6,258 nt of DNA, taken from contig CAKZUS010000168.1 in assembly GCA_937921805.1 (NCBI GenBank), positions 1 to 6,258 on the forward strand, in the 5' to 3' direction. Below the pieces are notes generated by a model. That model did no database searches and was not told the DNA's origin. It saw only the letters and a list, made by a program, of their open reading frames with translations. The DNA is from an uncultured Granulosicoccaceae bacterium. GTDB lineage: Bacteria > Pseudomonadota > Gammaproteobacteria > JABXHR01. The position numbers and the translations under genes are program-made. This document shows, in pieces, positions 1-5,189 of the stretch; within the stretch, counting starts at the first letter, position 1; every line of letters starts with the position of its first letter.

Positions 1-721
1 GCATTTGGCGGTAGCGTTTGCGCGCGGCTTTGTGTCCTGCGCCATCCCCGTCATAGGCAATGACCCACAGGGCACGGGGGTAGAGGTTTATCAGATCCTC
101 TGGCCAACCGCCACTAGATATCGCGGAGACGACTTTTTGCCCTGCATGGTGCAGGGCAATCGCGTCAAAGATGCCTTCGGTGATGTAGATAATATCGCCG
201 TCGACAAGTGTTTGATCGGGCGGCACCCAGTACCCGCCATCGAGCTTGCGATCAAGGTGATTTTTGCGGTTGATGGCTCTCTCAGCGGATTTGTCGATGA
301 GTCGCTGCCAGAGCACGCCATTGGACAATGTGATGTCGACGGTGCTGGCATGGCCATAGTTGTTTTCAGTGATGTATTTGGTGCCTTGTTTGTACCAATC
401 ACTGATGATTACGGTGTTGAATCCACGGCTGGCCATGTAGGCGCGGGCTGTCGCGTTGGGATCCTCGGCGGTCGGGGGGGCGCGCTTGGTGAACTCTTCG
501 TAGAGTTCGGGGATGAGTTTGCGCACTGACTCGGTCCAGCCGCACTTGTTGATGTGGTCGCAAAAGAGAACGTGGGGTCGGTCGGTCTTGGTCCAGACGG
601 ATTTGTCACCACAACTCGGGCAGATGCCTTGGCGCAGGGTGTCTCCACGCTCTTTGAGGTTGGGGATTGGGGAGCTGGGTCCGAGTAGCTTGGCGACAAT
701 CTCGGATTCGGAGACGATCAT
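1..721 (-). CDS. Zinc-ribbon and TOPRIM-domain protein, phage primase-like (C-terminus beyond window)
   Basis: Probable replication primase of the element, partial: 240 residues are visible. Near the N-terminus is a four-cysteine zinc ribbon (CPSCGDK with C34 and C37, then FCDHINKCGW with C54 and C60), the type used by phage primases to bind DNA. After a linking region comes a TOPRIM domain: TEGIFDAIAL with the metal/catalytic Glu182 and Asp186, and YDGDGAGHKAARKR with Asp224 and Asp226, the DxD motif. TOPRIM plus zinc ribbon is the primase architecture of the DnaG/T7 gp4/P4-alpha type; whether a helicase domain follows is outside the window. The ATG at 721 overlaps the stop of the upstream gene (ATGA), with a GAGG ribosome-binding site at 729-732 inside that gene, so the two are translationally coupled. 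A run of seven G at 474-480 lies in the gene, but the frame is intact across it. Confidence 0.85.
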   Translation of the reverse strand, partial: MIVSESEIVAKLLGPSSPIPNLKERGDTLRQGICPSCGDKSVWTKTDRPHVLFCDHINKCGWTESVRKLIPELYEEFTKRAPPTAEDPNATARAYMASRGFNTVIISDWYKQGTKYITENNYGHASTVDITLSNGVLWQRLIDKSAERAINRKNHLDRKLDGGYWVPPDQTLVDGDIIYITEGIFDAIALHHAGQKVVSAISSGGWPEDLINLYPRALWVIAYDGDGAGHKAARKRYRQM

Positions 722-1161
722 GCCGTGGCCTCGGCCAGCTCGCGTAGATACTGATGATGCCTCACCAGATCGACAACCCGAGACTTAGTGAGCCGAGGCC
801 CCTCGGGCAAATATCCTTCGTCGAGGTGCTTGCGCACCGTTTTCTCTGCATAGCCGGTCAGCTCTGCATATTTGGACACAGTGACCACTGGCAGGACTAG
901 GTGCAGAGGGAACTGATCGGGGAACATCGCGACGAGGTTGACGACGTAGCGCTTGCCTCGCAGGAAAATTACGGCTTGGCGATCTCCGCACCAGGAGTGG
1001 GGTTTCAATGTTGATACAGGGTAGCCGCTGATCTCGGCAAATCTGCCCACGAGCATCTCGCCCGCTGCCATTAGCGGCGGATTGATTTCATTTCGCCCAG
1101 ACCAGGGCGTTAAATTGGGTAGCGCTGCAATACGTTGCGCTCGACATACCTTTTGTGTCAT
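718..1161 (-). CDS. Cox/excisionase-like regulator with two tandem helix-turn-helix domains
   Basis: A 147-residue protein in the position of P2 cox: divergent from the repressor and first in the leftward operon. Two copies of a small DNA-binding domain are visible. Copy 1 (about residues 37-80) contains VGRFAEISGYPVSTLK and ends GKRYVVNLV. Copy 2 (about 93-136) contains VSKYAELTGYAEKTVRKHL and ends TKSRVVDLV. Copy 2 resembles P2 Cox (YQEFAKLIGKSTGAVRRMI in Cox). Cox proteins repress the lysogenic promoter and act as the directionality factor for Int; that role here is inferred from fold and position. The N-terminal 35 residues are not recognised. The ATG at 1161 has a good ribosome-binding site (GGTGAG at 1165-1170). 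The stop overlaps the primase-like gene by 4 bp. It could instead be a general AlpA/MerR-like regulator. Confidence 0.8.
   Translation of the reverse strand: MTQKVCRAQRIAALPNLTPWSGRNEINPPLMAAGEMLVGRFAEISGYPVSTLKPHSWCGDRQAVIFLRGKRYVVNLVAMFPDQFPLHLVLPVVTVSKYAELTGYAEKTVRKHLDEGYLPEGPRLTKSRVVDLVRHHQYLRELAEATA
754..885 (-). repeat. Cox-like domain, copy 2 (protein-level duplication)
   Basis: Codes for about residues 93-136 of the Cox-like protein. It aligns with copy 1 at 922-1053: V-[SG]-[KR]-[YF]-A-E-[LI]-[TS]-G-Y, then T-[VL]-[RK], then K-x2-VV-x-LV after 31 residues (32 in copy 1). The duplication is visible in protein but not as an obvious DNA repeat, so it is old. Confidence 0.65.
922..1053 (-). 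repeat. Cox-like domain, copy 1 (protein-level duplication)
   Basis: Codes for about residues 37-80 of the Cox-like protein and matches copy 2 at 754-885 across the helix-turn-helix and the following strand. Copy 1 has Pro-His-Ser-Trp-Cys where copy 2 continues its recognition helix (Lys-His-Leu-Asp-Glu), so this copy may have lost or changed DNA binding. Confidence 0.6.
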
Positions 1162-1258
1162 AAACTCACCTATAACCGTGCAATATTGTGCTTAAAAACC
1201 TTATACGCTCAATATAGCATCATTTTTGTGCTGTTTTAATTTATTTTGGGGTTTTTTT
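1162..1258. promoter_or_regulatory. Divergent lysis/lysogeny control region with candidate operators
   Basis: This 97-bp AT-rich stretch separates the Cox-like gene (minus) from the repressor gene (plus) and must hold both promoters. Repeated words are visible: TTGTGCT at 1186-1192 and again at 1226-1232, exactly 40 bp apart, and CAATAT at 1181-1186 and 1210-1215, the first within the palindrome CAATATTG. P2-type C repressors bind direct repeats, so these are candidate operator half-sites. A plausible plus-strand -10 is TTTAAT at 1235-1240, but I see no convincing -35 on either strand, so promoter positions are not assigned. Confidence 0.55.
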
Positions 1259-1642
1259 ATGGAGAATCTTGATTCTTTTGGCGCTCGGCTGAGGTGGATC
1301 ATCAAGCTGCAGGGATCGCAGCAAAATCTGATGGCCAAAGAGCTGGGCGTCGCTGTGACAACGCTCAGAGGCTGGATTTCTGGGCAAAAACAGCCGAATC
1401 TGGCGAACATTGCGCCGATGATTGAGGTCGACGAGCTGAGGCCTGTGGTGGTGTGGCTACTGTTTGGGCGGTCTTTGCCACAAGTTTCCTGGGCGGAGAC
1501 CGGACAGCTGCCTCGGTCGAAAACCGAGCTGATGCGCGACGTGCTCAATGCGGATGCTGTGCAAGAGGCGCCGCCACGTCGCAGCGGCCTTAATGACGAT
1601 GAGCGCGCGCTGCTCCGGAGCTTGCTAGACAAAGCAATCTGA
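1259..1642 (+). CDS. Phage repressor, C1/Xre-type helix-turn-helix protein
   Basis: A 127-residue putative lysogeny repressor. The N-terminal half is a lambda-repressor-like helix-turn-helix: about residues 19-41, including MAKELGVAVTTLRGWISGQ, followed by the WLLFG motif (residues 66-70) seen at the end of such domains in phage repressors. The C-terminal part (about 75-127) is short and polar, ending LNDDERALLRSLL. There is no room for an S24 LexA-type autocleavage domain, as in P2 C, so induction by RecA cleavage is not expected. The ATG at 1259 is chosen because the domain begins there; it has only a weak purine patch (GGGG at 1248-1251). An in-frame TTG at 1226 would add an implausible Cys/Phe-rich leader. 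The integrase gene follows after 1 bp, as repressor and int are paired in P2. The function is inferred from fold and context. Confidence 0.85.
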   Translation: MENLDSFGARLRWIIKLQGSQQNLMAKELGVAVTTLRGWISGQKQPNLANIAPMIEVDELRPVVVWLLFGRSLPQVSWAETGQLPRSKTELMRDVLNADAVQEAPPRRSGLNDDERALLRSLLDKAI

Positions 1643-1643
1643 G

Positions 1644-2657
1644 ATGGCGATCACGCAGCGAGCTGATGGGCGTTACCTGGTTGATGTGCAGCCAGGTGGG
1701 CGGGGGATGCGTCGCTATAAGCGGATTTGTAACAAGCTGTACGATGCTCGGCAGCTAGAGGCTAGGCTTCTCGCGAGCGGCGGCACAGCAAAAGATGGAG
1801 ACATCGGCTCGCTGAGACTGAGCGAGCTGGCAGAGCTGTGGTACACAATCCACGGCGCTTCTCTTGCTACGGGCAAGTCGCGATACTCCAAAATATTGCA
1901 TCTGTCGGAACAAATCGGGGACCCACTTGCGCGCAATTTTACCGCTCAGAAGTTCTCGGCTTTGCGATCACTAAGGCAAAGCAATGGCATCCGGCCTAAC
2001 ACTCTCAACAAAGACCTGACTTATCTCCACCAGTTGTTCAGTGCATTAATCAAATCGGGGCATTGGCGGGGCGCCAATCCGCTGGCCGATGTAGCAAGAC
2101 TGAAAGTCAGCGTGCAAGAGATGGCCTACCTTGATTTCGTCGAGATCCGCCACCTCCTGAGCGCCGCTGAGGCTATGCGTAGCCCGAACCTGTACAACAT
2201 CTGCAAATTGGGGTTCTCGACCGGCGCTCGCTGGTCAGAAGCCCTTACAGTGCGTGTGGAGCACATCCGCAATGGGTTGGTGACGTTTCCGCGCACTAAA
2301 AACGGACGACCACGCTCTGTGCCCGTAACCGAAGCACTAGCAGAGGAGCTACTTAATGGACAGCCTCGACGTGGCAGGTTGTTCACGAGTGATCCCTACA
2401 AATCTTTTGCTATGGCCATCCGAAGCGCTGGGATCATACTGCCAGCTGGGCAAAATACACATATCATGCGGCACACGTTTGCGAGTCACTATGTGATGGC
2501 AGGGGGCAACATCCTCAGCCTCCAAAAATTGCTTGGCCATAGCTCACTTGAGATGACGATGCGCTACGCCCATCTCGCACCAGAGCACCTGAGCGATGCG
2601 AAACGCCTCAACCCCATCGCTCAGCTCCGCCAACTTGATGCAAACCGCAATCAATAG
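1644..2657 (+). CDS. int: P2-type tyrosine integrase (site-specific recombinase)
   Basis: Complete 337-residue integrase, the same length as P2 Int as I recall it. The N-terminus (MAITQRADGRYLVDVQPGGR) matches the arm-site-binding start of P2 Int (MAIKKLDDGRYEVDIRPTG). A core-binding SAM-like domain spans about residues 55-155 and the catalytic domain about 160-320. All active-site residues are present: Arg196 in STGARWSEAL, Lys219 in RTKNGRPRSVP, His273 and Arg276 in THIMRHTFASH, His299 in LLGHSS and the nucleophile Tyr308 in MRYAHLAPEHL. It should integrate and excise the element, the latter with a Cox-type factor. It starts 1 bp after the repressor stop with no clear ribosome-binding site of its own, suggesting translational coupling and expression from the repressor promoter. 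It converges on a tRNA-Leu gene, the probable target. Confidence 0.95.
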   Translation: MAITQRADGRYLVDVQPGGRGMRRYKRICNKLYDARQLEARLLASGGTAKDGDIGSLRLSELAELWYTIHGASLATGKSRYSKILHLSEQIGDPLARNFTAQKFSALRSLRQSNGIRPNTLNKDLTYLHQLFSALIKSGHWRGANPLADVARLKVSVQEMAYLDFVEIRHLLSAAEAMRSPNLYNICKLGFSTGARWSEALTVRVEHIRNGLVTFPRTKNGRPRSVPVTEALAEELLNGQPRRGRLFTSDPYKSFAMAIRSAGIILPAGQNTHIMRHTFASHYVMAGGNILSLQKLLGHSSLEMTMRYAHLAPEHLSDAKRLNPIAQLRQLDANRNQ

Positions 2658-2675
2658 CCGCCGAGTCATCCTAGA

Positions 2676-2752
2676 TACGACGCGCCGCTATCGAGCAAAA
2701 TCAATCACTTAATTCAACACACCCAAGGACCCGTCGTATTTCCGTCGTACTT
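2676..2752. repeat. Tandem 11-bp repeats with inverted copy, candidate Int arm sites
   Basis: Two adjacent direct repeats, CCGTCGTATTT (2731-2741) and CCGTCGTACTT (2742-2752), differ at one base and are one helical turn apart. An inverted partial copy, TACGACG, sits at 2676-2682. They lie between the int stop and the tRNA-Leu gene, where P2-like integrases have arm-type binding sites. The assignment is an inference from position and pattern. Confidence 0.55.
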
Positions 2753-2781
2753 ATCGGAAAAAACCCAATAGTGTCACTTCC

Positions 2782-2817
2782 AAAAAAAACCCTTAAGACA
2801 TTGAATCTTAAGGGTTT
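2782..2817 (-). terminator. Rho-independent terminator of the tRNA-Leu transcript
   Basis: A perfect 12-bp inverted repeat, AAACCCTTAAGA (2787-2798) and TCTTAAGGGTTT (2806-2817), encloses a 7-base loop. Read on the minus strand it is followed by eight T (2789-2782), overlapping the stem end. It begins 6 bp past the tRNA-Leu CCA. On the plus strand no T-run follows, so it would terminate int poorly. It may be part of the attachment region. Confidence 0.85.
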
Positions 2818-2822
2818 GAACA

Positions 2823-2909
2823 TGGTGCCCGGGGCCGGACTCGAACCGGCACGGTGTTACCACCGAGGGATTTTAAGTCCCTTGCGTCTACCAATTTCGC
2901 CACCCGGGC
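2823..2909 (-). tRNA. leuZ: tRNA-Leu, anticodon UAA
   Basis: An 87-nt tRNA with encoded CCA. The acceptor stem GCCCGGG pairs with CCCGGGC, the anticodon stem AGGGA/TCCCT carries the loop CTTAAAA (anticodon TAA), a long class II variable arm (CGGTGGTAACACCG) is present, and the T-loop is TTCGAGT. It reads UUA/UUG leucine codons. It corresponds to E. coli leuZ by anticodon and order after tRNA-Gly and tRNA-Cys. Its 3' end faces the integrated element, so it is the probable integration target. A terminator lies between it and tRNA-Cys, so it may have its own promoter. Confidence 0.97.
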
Positions 2910-3058
2910 TAAGCCGTGTACCGTAACACGAATGATGGCACCGTGCAGGCAGACCGAAGACAAATGCAATATGTCGGTTAGCCAGTGCGGGGTGGGTCGG
3001 GGCGGCTTTGATGTCTCGAACAACATCCAGCGTTGCTGTAACGGTGTAAAAAAGGCAT
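2910..3058. other. Spacer upstream of tRNA-Leu, no recognised gene
   Basis: 149 bp between the terminator after tRNA-Cys and the tRNA-Leu gene. A tRNA-Leu promoter is expected on the minus strand, but I find no good -35/-10 pair. The open frames across it are not convincing: they run through the tRNA genes. Confidence 0.5.
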
Positions 3059-3080
3059 AAAAAAAGCCGCCTAAGCGACT
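3059..3080 (-). terminator. Rho-independent terminator after tRNA-Cys
   Basis: On the minus strand AGTCGC (3080-3075), loop TTAG and GCGGCT (3070-3065) form a 6-bp stem with one G-U pair, followed by a seven-T run (3065-3059, sharing the last stem base). It lies about 30 bp past the tRNA-Cys CCA and would end a tRNA-Gly/tRNA-Cys transcript before tRNA-Leu. Confidence 0.75.
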
Positions 3081-3110
3081 GTTTTCAATAGTTTTTCCGG
3101 GCAGAAAAAC

Positions 3111-3184
3111 TGGAGGCTGAACCCGGAATCGAACCGAGGTACGCGGATTTGCAATCCGCTGCATCACCACTCTGCCATTCAGCC
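3111..3184 (-). tRNA. cysT: tRNA-Cys, anticodon GCA
   Basis: A 74-nt tRNA with encoded CCA. The acceptor stem GGCTGAA pairs with TTCAGCC, the discriminator is U, the anticodon stem GCGGA/TCCGC carries the loop TTGCAAA (anticodon GCA), and the T-loop is TTCGATT. U73 and GCA are the main cysteine identity elements. It lies 10 bp downstream of tRNA-Gly and is surely co-transcribed with it. Confidence 0.97.
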
Positions 3185-3194
3185 GGATGATTTT

Positions 3195-3269
<75 letters not shown>

Positions 3270-3282
3270 ACTCAAGAGACCT

Positions 3283-3310
3283 ATCATACCCGTGATTTCT
3301 TCACTGTCAA
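3283..3310 (-). promoter_or_regulatory. Sigma-70 promoter of the tRNA cluster
   Basis: On the minus strand a perfect -35 TTGACA (3310-3305) and a -10 TATGAT (3288-3283, five of six consensus bases) are separated by 16 bp. Transcription would start near 3276, a few bases before tRNA-Gly. The -35 sits inside a small hairpin (CTGTC/GACAG, 3304-3317) that lacks a T-run on this strand and is not a terminator. Confidence 0.8.
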
Positions 3311-3325
3311 GCGACAGAGAAAAAG

Positions 3326-3655
3326 TCAGTCAGTGTCTGGTTGGCGCTTGGGCAGTAGCGGCGTGGGCAAATGCGTGACTTTGCCCGCTTCGGTGATCTT
3401 GGCCGGACCGGGCTTTTCCACCTCGTCTATGCGCAGCACCGAGTAGTACGGGACGAGCGCTCGGCGCACCCCTTCGAACTCGCTACGCAGTTTCTCTTCT
3501 GAGGGATCGACCACAAGCTTGGTGCGCTCACCAAAGACCATGTCTTCGATAGTCACGAACCCGTGTATATCAGACGCGTAGACGTGCTTGGCATAGATAT
3601 CGTAGTGCTGATCGCCTTGCTGAAAGCGAATGCGGTACATCGAAGATTTACTCAT
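3326..3655 (-). CDS. DUF1820 family protein
   Basis: A 109-residue protein of unknown function, with no signal peptide or membrane segment, so probably cytoplasmic. It has the DUF1820 pattern known from gammaproteobacteria: an N-terminal YRIRFQQGDQHYDIYAKHVY, then FVTIEDMVFGERTKLVVDPSEEKL, FEGV and a C-terminal VLRIDEVEKPGPAKI, followed by a loose Pro/Lys-rich tail. The ATG at 3655 gives the usual MSKxxMYRI start; an in-frame TTG at 3673 would overlap the rluB stop (sharing the T of TTG-A) but has less support. It lies just downstream of rluB on the same strand with a 14-bp gap and is probably co-transcribed with it. No terminator is visible before the tRNA promoter. Confidence 0.85.
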   Translation of the reverse strand: MSKSSMYRIRFQQGDQHYDIYAKHVYASDIHGFVTIEDMVFGERTKLVVDPSEEKLRSEFEGVRRALVPYYSVLRIDEVEKPGPAKITEAGKVTHLPTPLLPKRQPDTD

Positions 3656-3669
3656 AGACTCTGACTCTC

Positions 3670-4470
3670 TCAACGCTTACCGGCACGGCGCCGGGGTTTA
3701 GTGGGCTTACGCGAGCGCAGGACGATTTTCTCTTCGGGCCGGTAGCCAATTTCGGTGCACAGGGCACGAACATCGGCCTCTTCTAGCCATACGCCTTTGC
3801 CGCGTCGCAACATACGTGGCAGAGATATGGGGCCATACTTGAGGCGAATCAAGCGGCTCACGCGTACGCCTTGGGTCTCCCACAAGCGGCGAACTTCGCG
3901 ATTACGCCCTTCGCGCAGCACGACGTGAAACCAGCGATTGCTTCCGTCGCCGCCCGCTTCGTCGATGCGCTCAAATAAGGCGGGACCGTCTTCTAGCTCA
4001 ACGCCTGCGACCAGTGTTTTCAAGGCGTCTTCGGGCAGCTCTCCATGCACGCGCACAGCGTAGACGCGCTGCATCTCGTGGCTGGGGTGCATCAGATGAT
4101 GCGCAAGGCCTCCGTCGGTGGTGAACAACAGAAGACCTTGGGTGTTGAGATCCAGGCGCCCGACCATGACCCAGCGGCTGGTGCCAGGACTGGGCAGGTT
4201 GGCAAACACACTGGCGTGTTCGCCGTCATCGGCGGTGGAGCACAGCTCGCCTTCGGGCTTGTTGTAGAGATAGACCTTGGGGGGACGCAGATTTGATTCT
4301 GCGCGATAGAACCGCCCGTCTACGCCGACTTCGTCGCCGATTTGAACGCTGGCGCCCAGTTGGGCGGTCTCGCGATTGAGCGTGATGCGCCCCTCGCCGA
4401 TCCAGCGTTCGGCCTCGCGACGTGACGCGATTCCCTGTTGTGAGAGTATTTTTTGAATGCGCTCGCGCAC
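3670..4470 (-). CDS. rluB: 23S rRNA pseudouridine synthase, RluB type
   Basis: A 266-residue enzyme that isomerises a uridine in 23S rRNA to pseudouridine (U2605 in E. coli for RluB). An N-terminal S4 RNA-binding domain spans about residues 1-60 (ERIQKILSQQGIASRREAERW). The RsuA/RluB catalytic domain follows: YLYNKPEGELCS (68-79), VGRLDLNTQGLLLFTTDG (103-120) with the catalytic Asp107, and LREGRNREVRRLWE (185-198). The C-terminus is a short Arg/Lys-rich tail, common in RluB and likely to contact rRNA. The start is GTG at 4470, which gives the normal family N-terminus; its ribosome-binding site is weak. RluE and RluF are close relatives, but the S4 domain and overall match favour RluB. It is divergent from moaB across 50 bp and is followed by the DUF1820 gene. 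Confidence 0.92.
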   Translation of the reverse strand: MRERIQKILSQQGIASRREAERWIGEGRITLNRETAQLGASVQIGDEVGVDGRFYRAESNLRPPKVYLYNKPEGELCSTADDGEHASVFANLPSPGTSRWVMVGRLDLNTQGLLLFTTDGGLAHHLMHPSHEMQRVYAVRVHGELPEDALKTLVAGVELEDGPALFERIDEAGGDGSNRWFHVVLREGRNREVRRLWETQGVRVSRLIRLKYGPISLPRMLRRGKGVWLEEADVRALCTEIGYRPEEKIVLRSRKPTKPRRRAGKR

Positions 4471-4476
4471 AGTGCT

Positions 4477-4505
4477 TTGCCGTTCAGTAAACTAGGCAAT
4501 ATAGC
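4477..4505 (+). promoter_or_regulatory. Candidate moaB promoter in the rluB-moaB divergent region
   Basis: TTGCCG (4477-4482, four of six bases) and TATAGC (4500-4505, four of six) are separated by 17 bp. The start would fall near 4512, leaving almost no leader before the ATG at 4521 and overlapping the apparent ribosome-binding site, which weakens the call. Confidence 0.35.
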
Positions 4506-4508
4506 ATT

Positions 4509-4512
4509 GGAG
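4509..4512 (+). promoter_or_regulatory. Ribosome-binding site that sets the moaB start
   Basis: GGAG lies 8 bp before the ATG at 4521. A GTG at 4512 overlaps this motif and has no motif of its own, so the ATG is preferred. Confidence 0.65.
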
Positions 4513-4520
4513 TGAACACC

Positions 4521-5039
4521 ATGACGCAAGCTGCGTTTAAGCGCCTGAACATCGCGGTCTTGACCGTCTCGGATACCCGCACAGAAGAGAACGACACCTC
4601 TGGGCGCGCATTGCTGGCTTTGATCGCCCGCTCAGGCCACCGTTGCTACGAAAAAGCGATGGCACGCGATGATAAATATCAGATCCGAGCGGTGCTCTCG
4701 CGCTGGATTGTGGACCCGCAAGTGGATGTGGTGCTCACCACGGGCGGCACCGGCATCACTGGCCGCGACGGCACGCCAGAGGCGGTCGCGCCTTTGCTAG
4801 ATAAAGAAATCAGCGGCTTTGGCGAGATGTTTCGGGTGTTGTCTTTTGAGCAGATAGGCACTTCGACCCTGCAGTCGCGCACCCTCGCTGGCGTGGCCAA
4901 TCGCACCTATGTGTTTGTGCTCCCTGGCTCACGGCACGCATGCGAAAGCGCTTGGAACCTGTTGATTGAAGCACAACTCGACAACCGCACCACACCCTGC
5001 AACCTCGTCATGTTGATGCCGCGTCTGCAAGAGAAATAA
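4521..5039 (+). CDS. moaB: Molybdenum cofactor biosynthesis protein MoaB
   Basis: A 172-residue cytoplasmic protein of the MoaB/MogA fold, which binds molybdopterin; MogA-type members adenylylate it before molybdenum insertion, while the exact role of E. coli MoaB is not settled. It is close to E. coli MoaB along its whole length: RLNIAVLTVSDTRTEENDTSG at the N-terminus, the VVLTTGGTGITGRDGTPEA motif (about 70-88), GEMFRVLSFEQIGTSTLQSR (101-120) and the PGS motif (135-137) near the C-terminus, ending with LDNRTTPCN. The ATG at 4521 is chosen on the ribosome-binding site. It appears to be transcribed alone; no other moa gene is in the window, and the neighbours are unrelated to cofactor synthesis. 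Confidence 0.93.
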   Translation: MTQAAFKRLNIAVLTVSDTRTEENDTSGRALLALIARSGHRCYEKAMARDDKYQIRAVLSRWIVDPQVDVVLTTGGTGITGRDGTPEAVAPLLDKEISGFGEMFRVLSFEQIGTSTLQSRTLAGVANRTYVFVLPGSRHACESAWNLLIEAQLDNRTTPCNLVMLMPRLQEK

Positions 5040-5189
5040 GCGCACGCATCAGCACTGAGCCGGCATATAACAAGTTTATGACAGGCTTTTTTCGTGTACT
5101 GGTGCAAAAAACAGCATCAAAAGAGGGTGTAGACGCCTGGCGCGGCGCCGATAAGCGATGCACAACAATGCATAGTAGATACTCCCAAC
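5040..5189. other. Intergenic region between moaB and the protease gene
   Basis: 150 bp with no recognisable gene. It should hold the end of the moaB transcript and the protease promoter. A six-T run at 5089-5094 follows no good stem, so no terminator is assigned, and no convincing -35/-10 pair is seen. No clear ribosome-binding site precedes the protease ATG. Confidence 0.5.

Larger units (their letters stand above)
1..2822. mobile_element. P2-like integrated element (prophage or satellite), int-proximal end
   Basis: Four genes form a temperate-phage control module: a primase-like gene and a Cox-like gene on the minus strand, and a repressor and a P2-type integrase on the plus strand, with a shared divergent control region. 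The integrase gene ends 165 bp from the 3' end of a tRNA-Leu gene, a typical place for integration. From the tRNA onward all genes are ordinary chromosomal ones, so the element boundary lies at or near 2658-2870. The exact crossover is not visible because the other attachment site lies outside the window. The left end is open. No capsid, tail or lysis genes are seen here, so a full prophage and a smaller satellite cannot be told apart. Confidence 0.85.

Noticed and set aside
474..480. Run of seven G in the TOPRIM gene as a possible phase-variation tract
   Set aside because: It encodes part of Ala-Pro-Pro in frame, is short for a phase-variable tract and lies in a replication gene; no sign of frameshift.
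5..529. 174-codon plus-strand open frame
   Set aside because: It lies antisense to the TOPRIM gene, which has clear zinc-ribbon and TOPRIM motifs in the other strand; the plus-strand product shows no recognisable domain.
1226..1258. TTG start extending the repressor by 11 codons
   Set aside because: The added residues are Cys/Phe/Trp-rich, lie in the AT-rich operator region and have no ribosome-binding site; the ATG at 1259 fits the domain start.
3304..3317. Hairpin CTGTC/GACAG after the DUF1820 gene as a terminator
   Set aside because: On the minus strand the T-rich stretch comes before the stem, not after it, and the hairpin overlaps the -35 box of the tRNA promoter.
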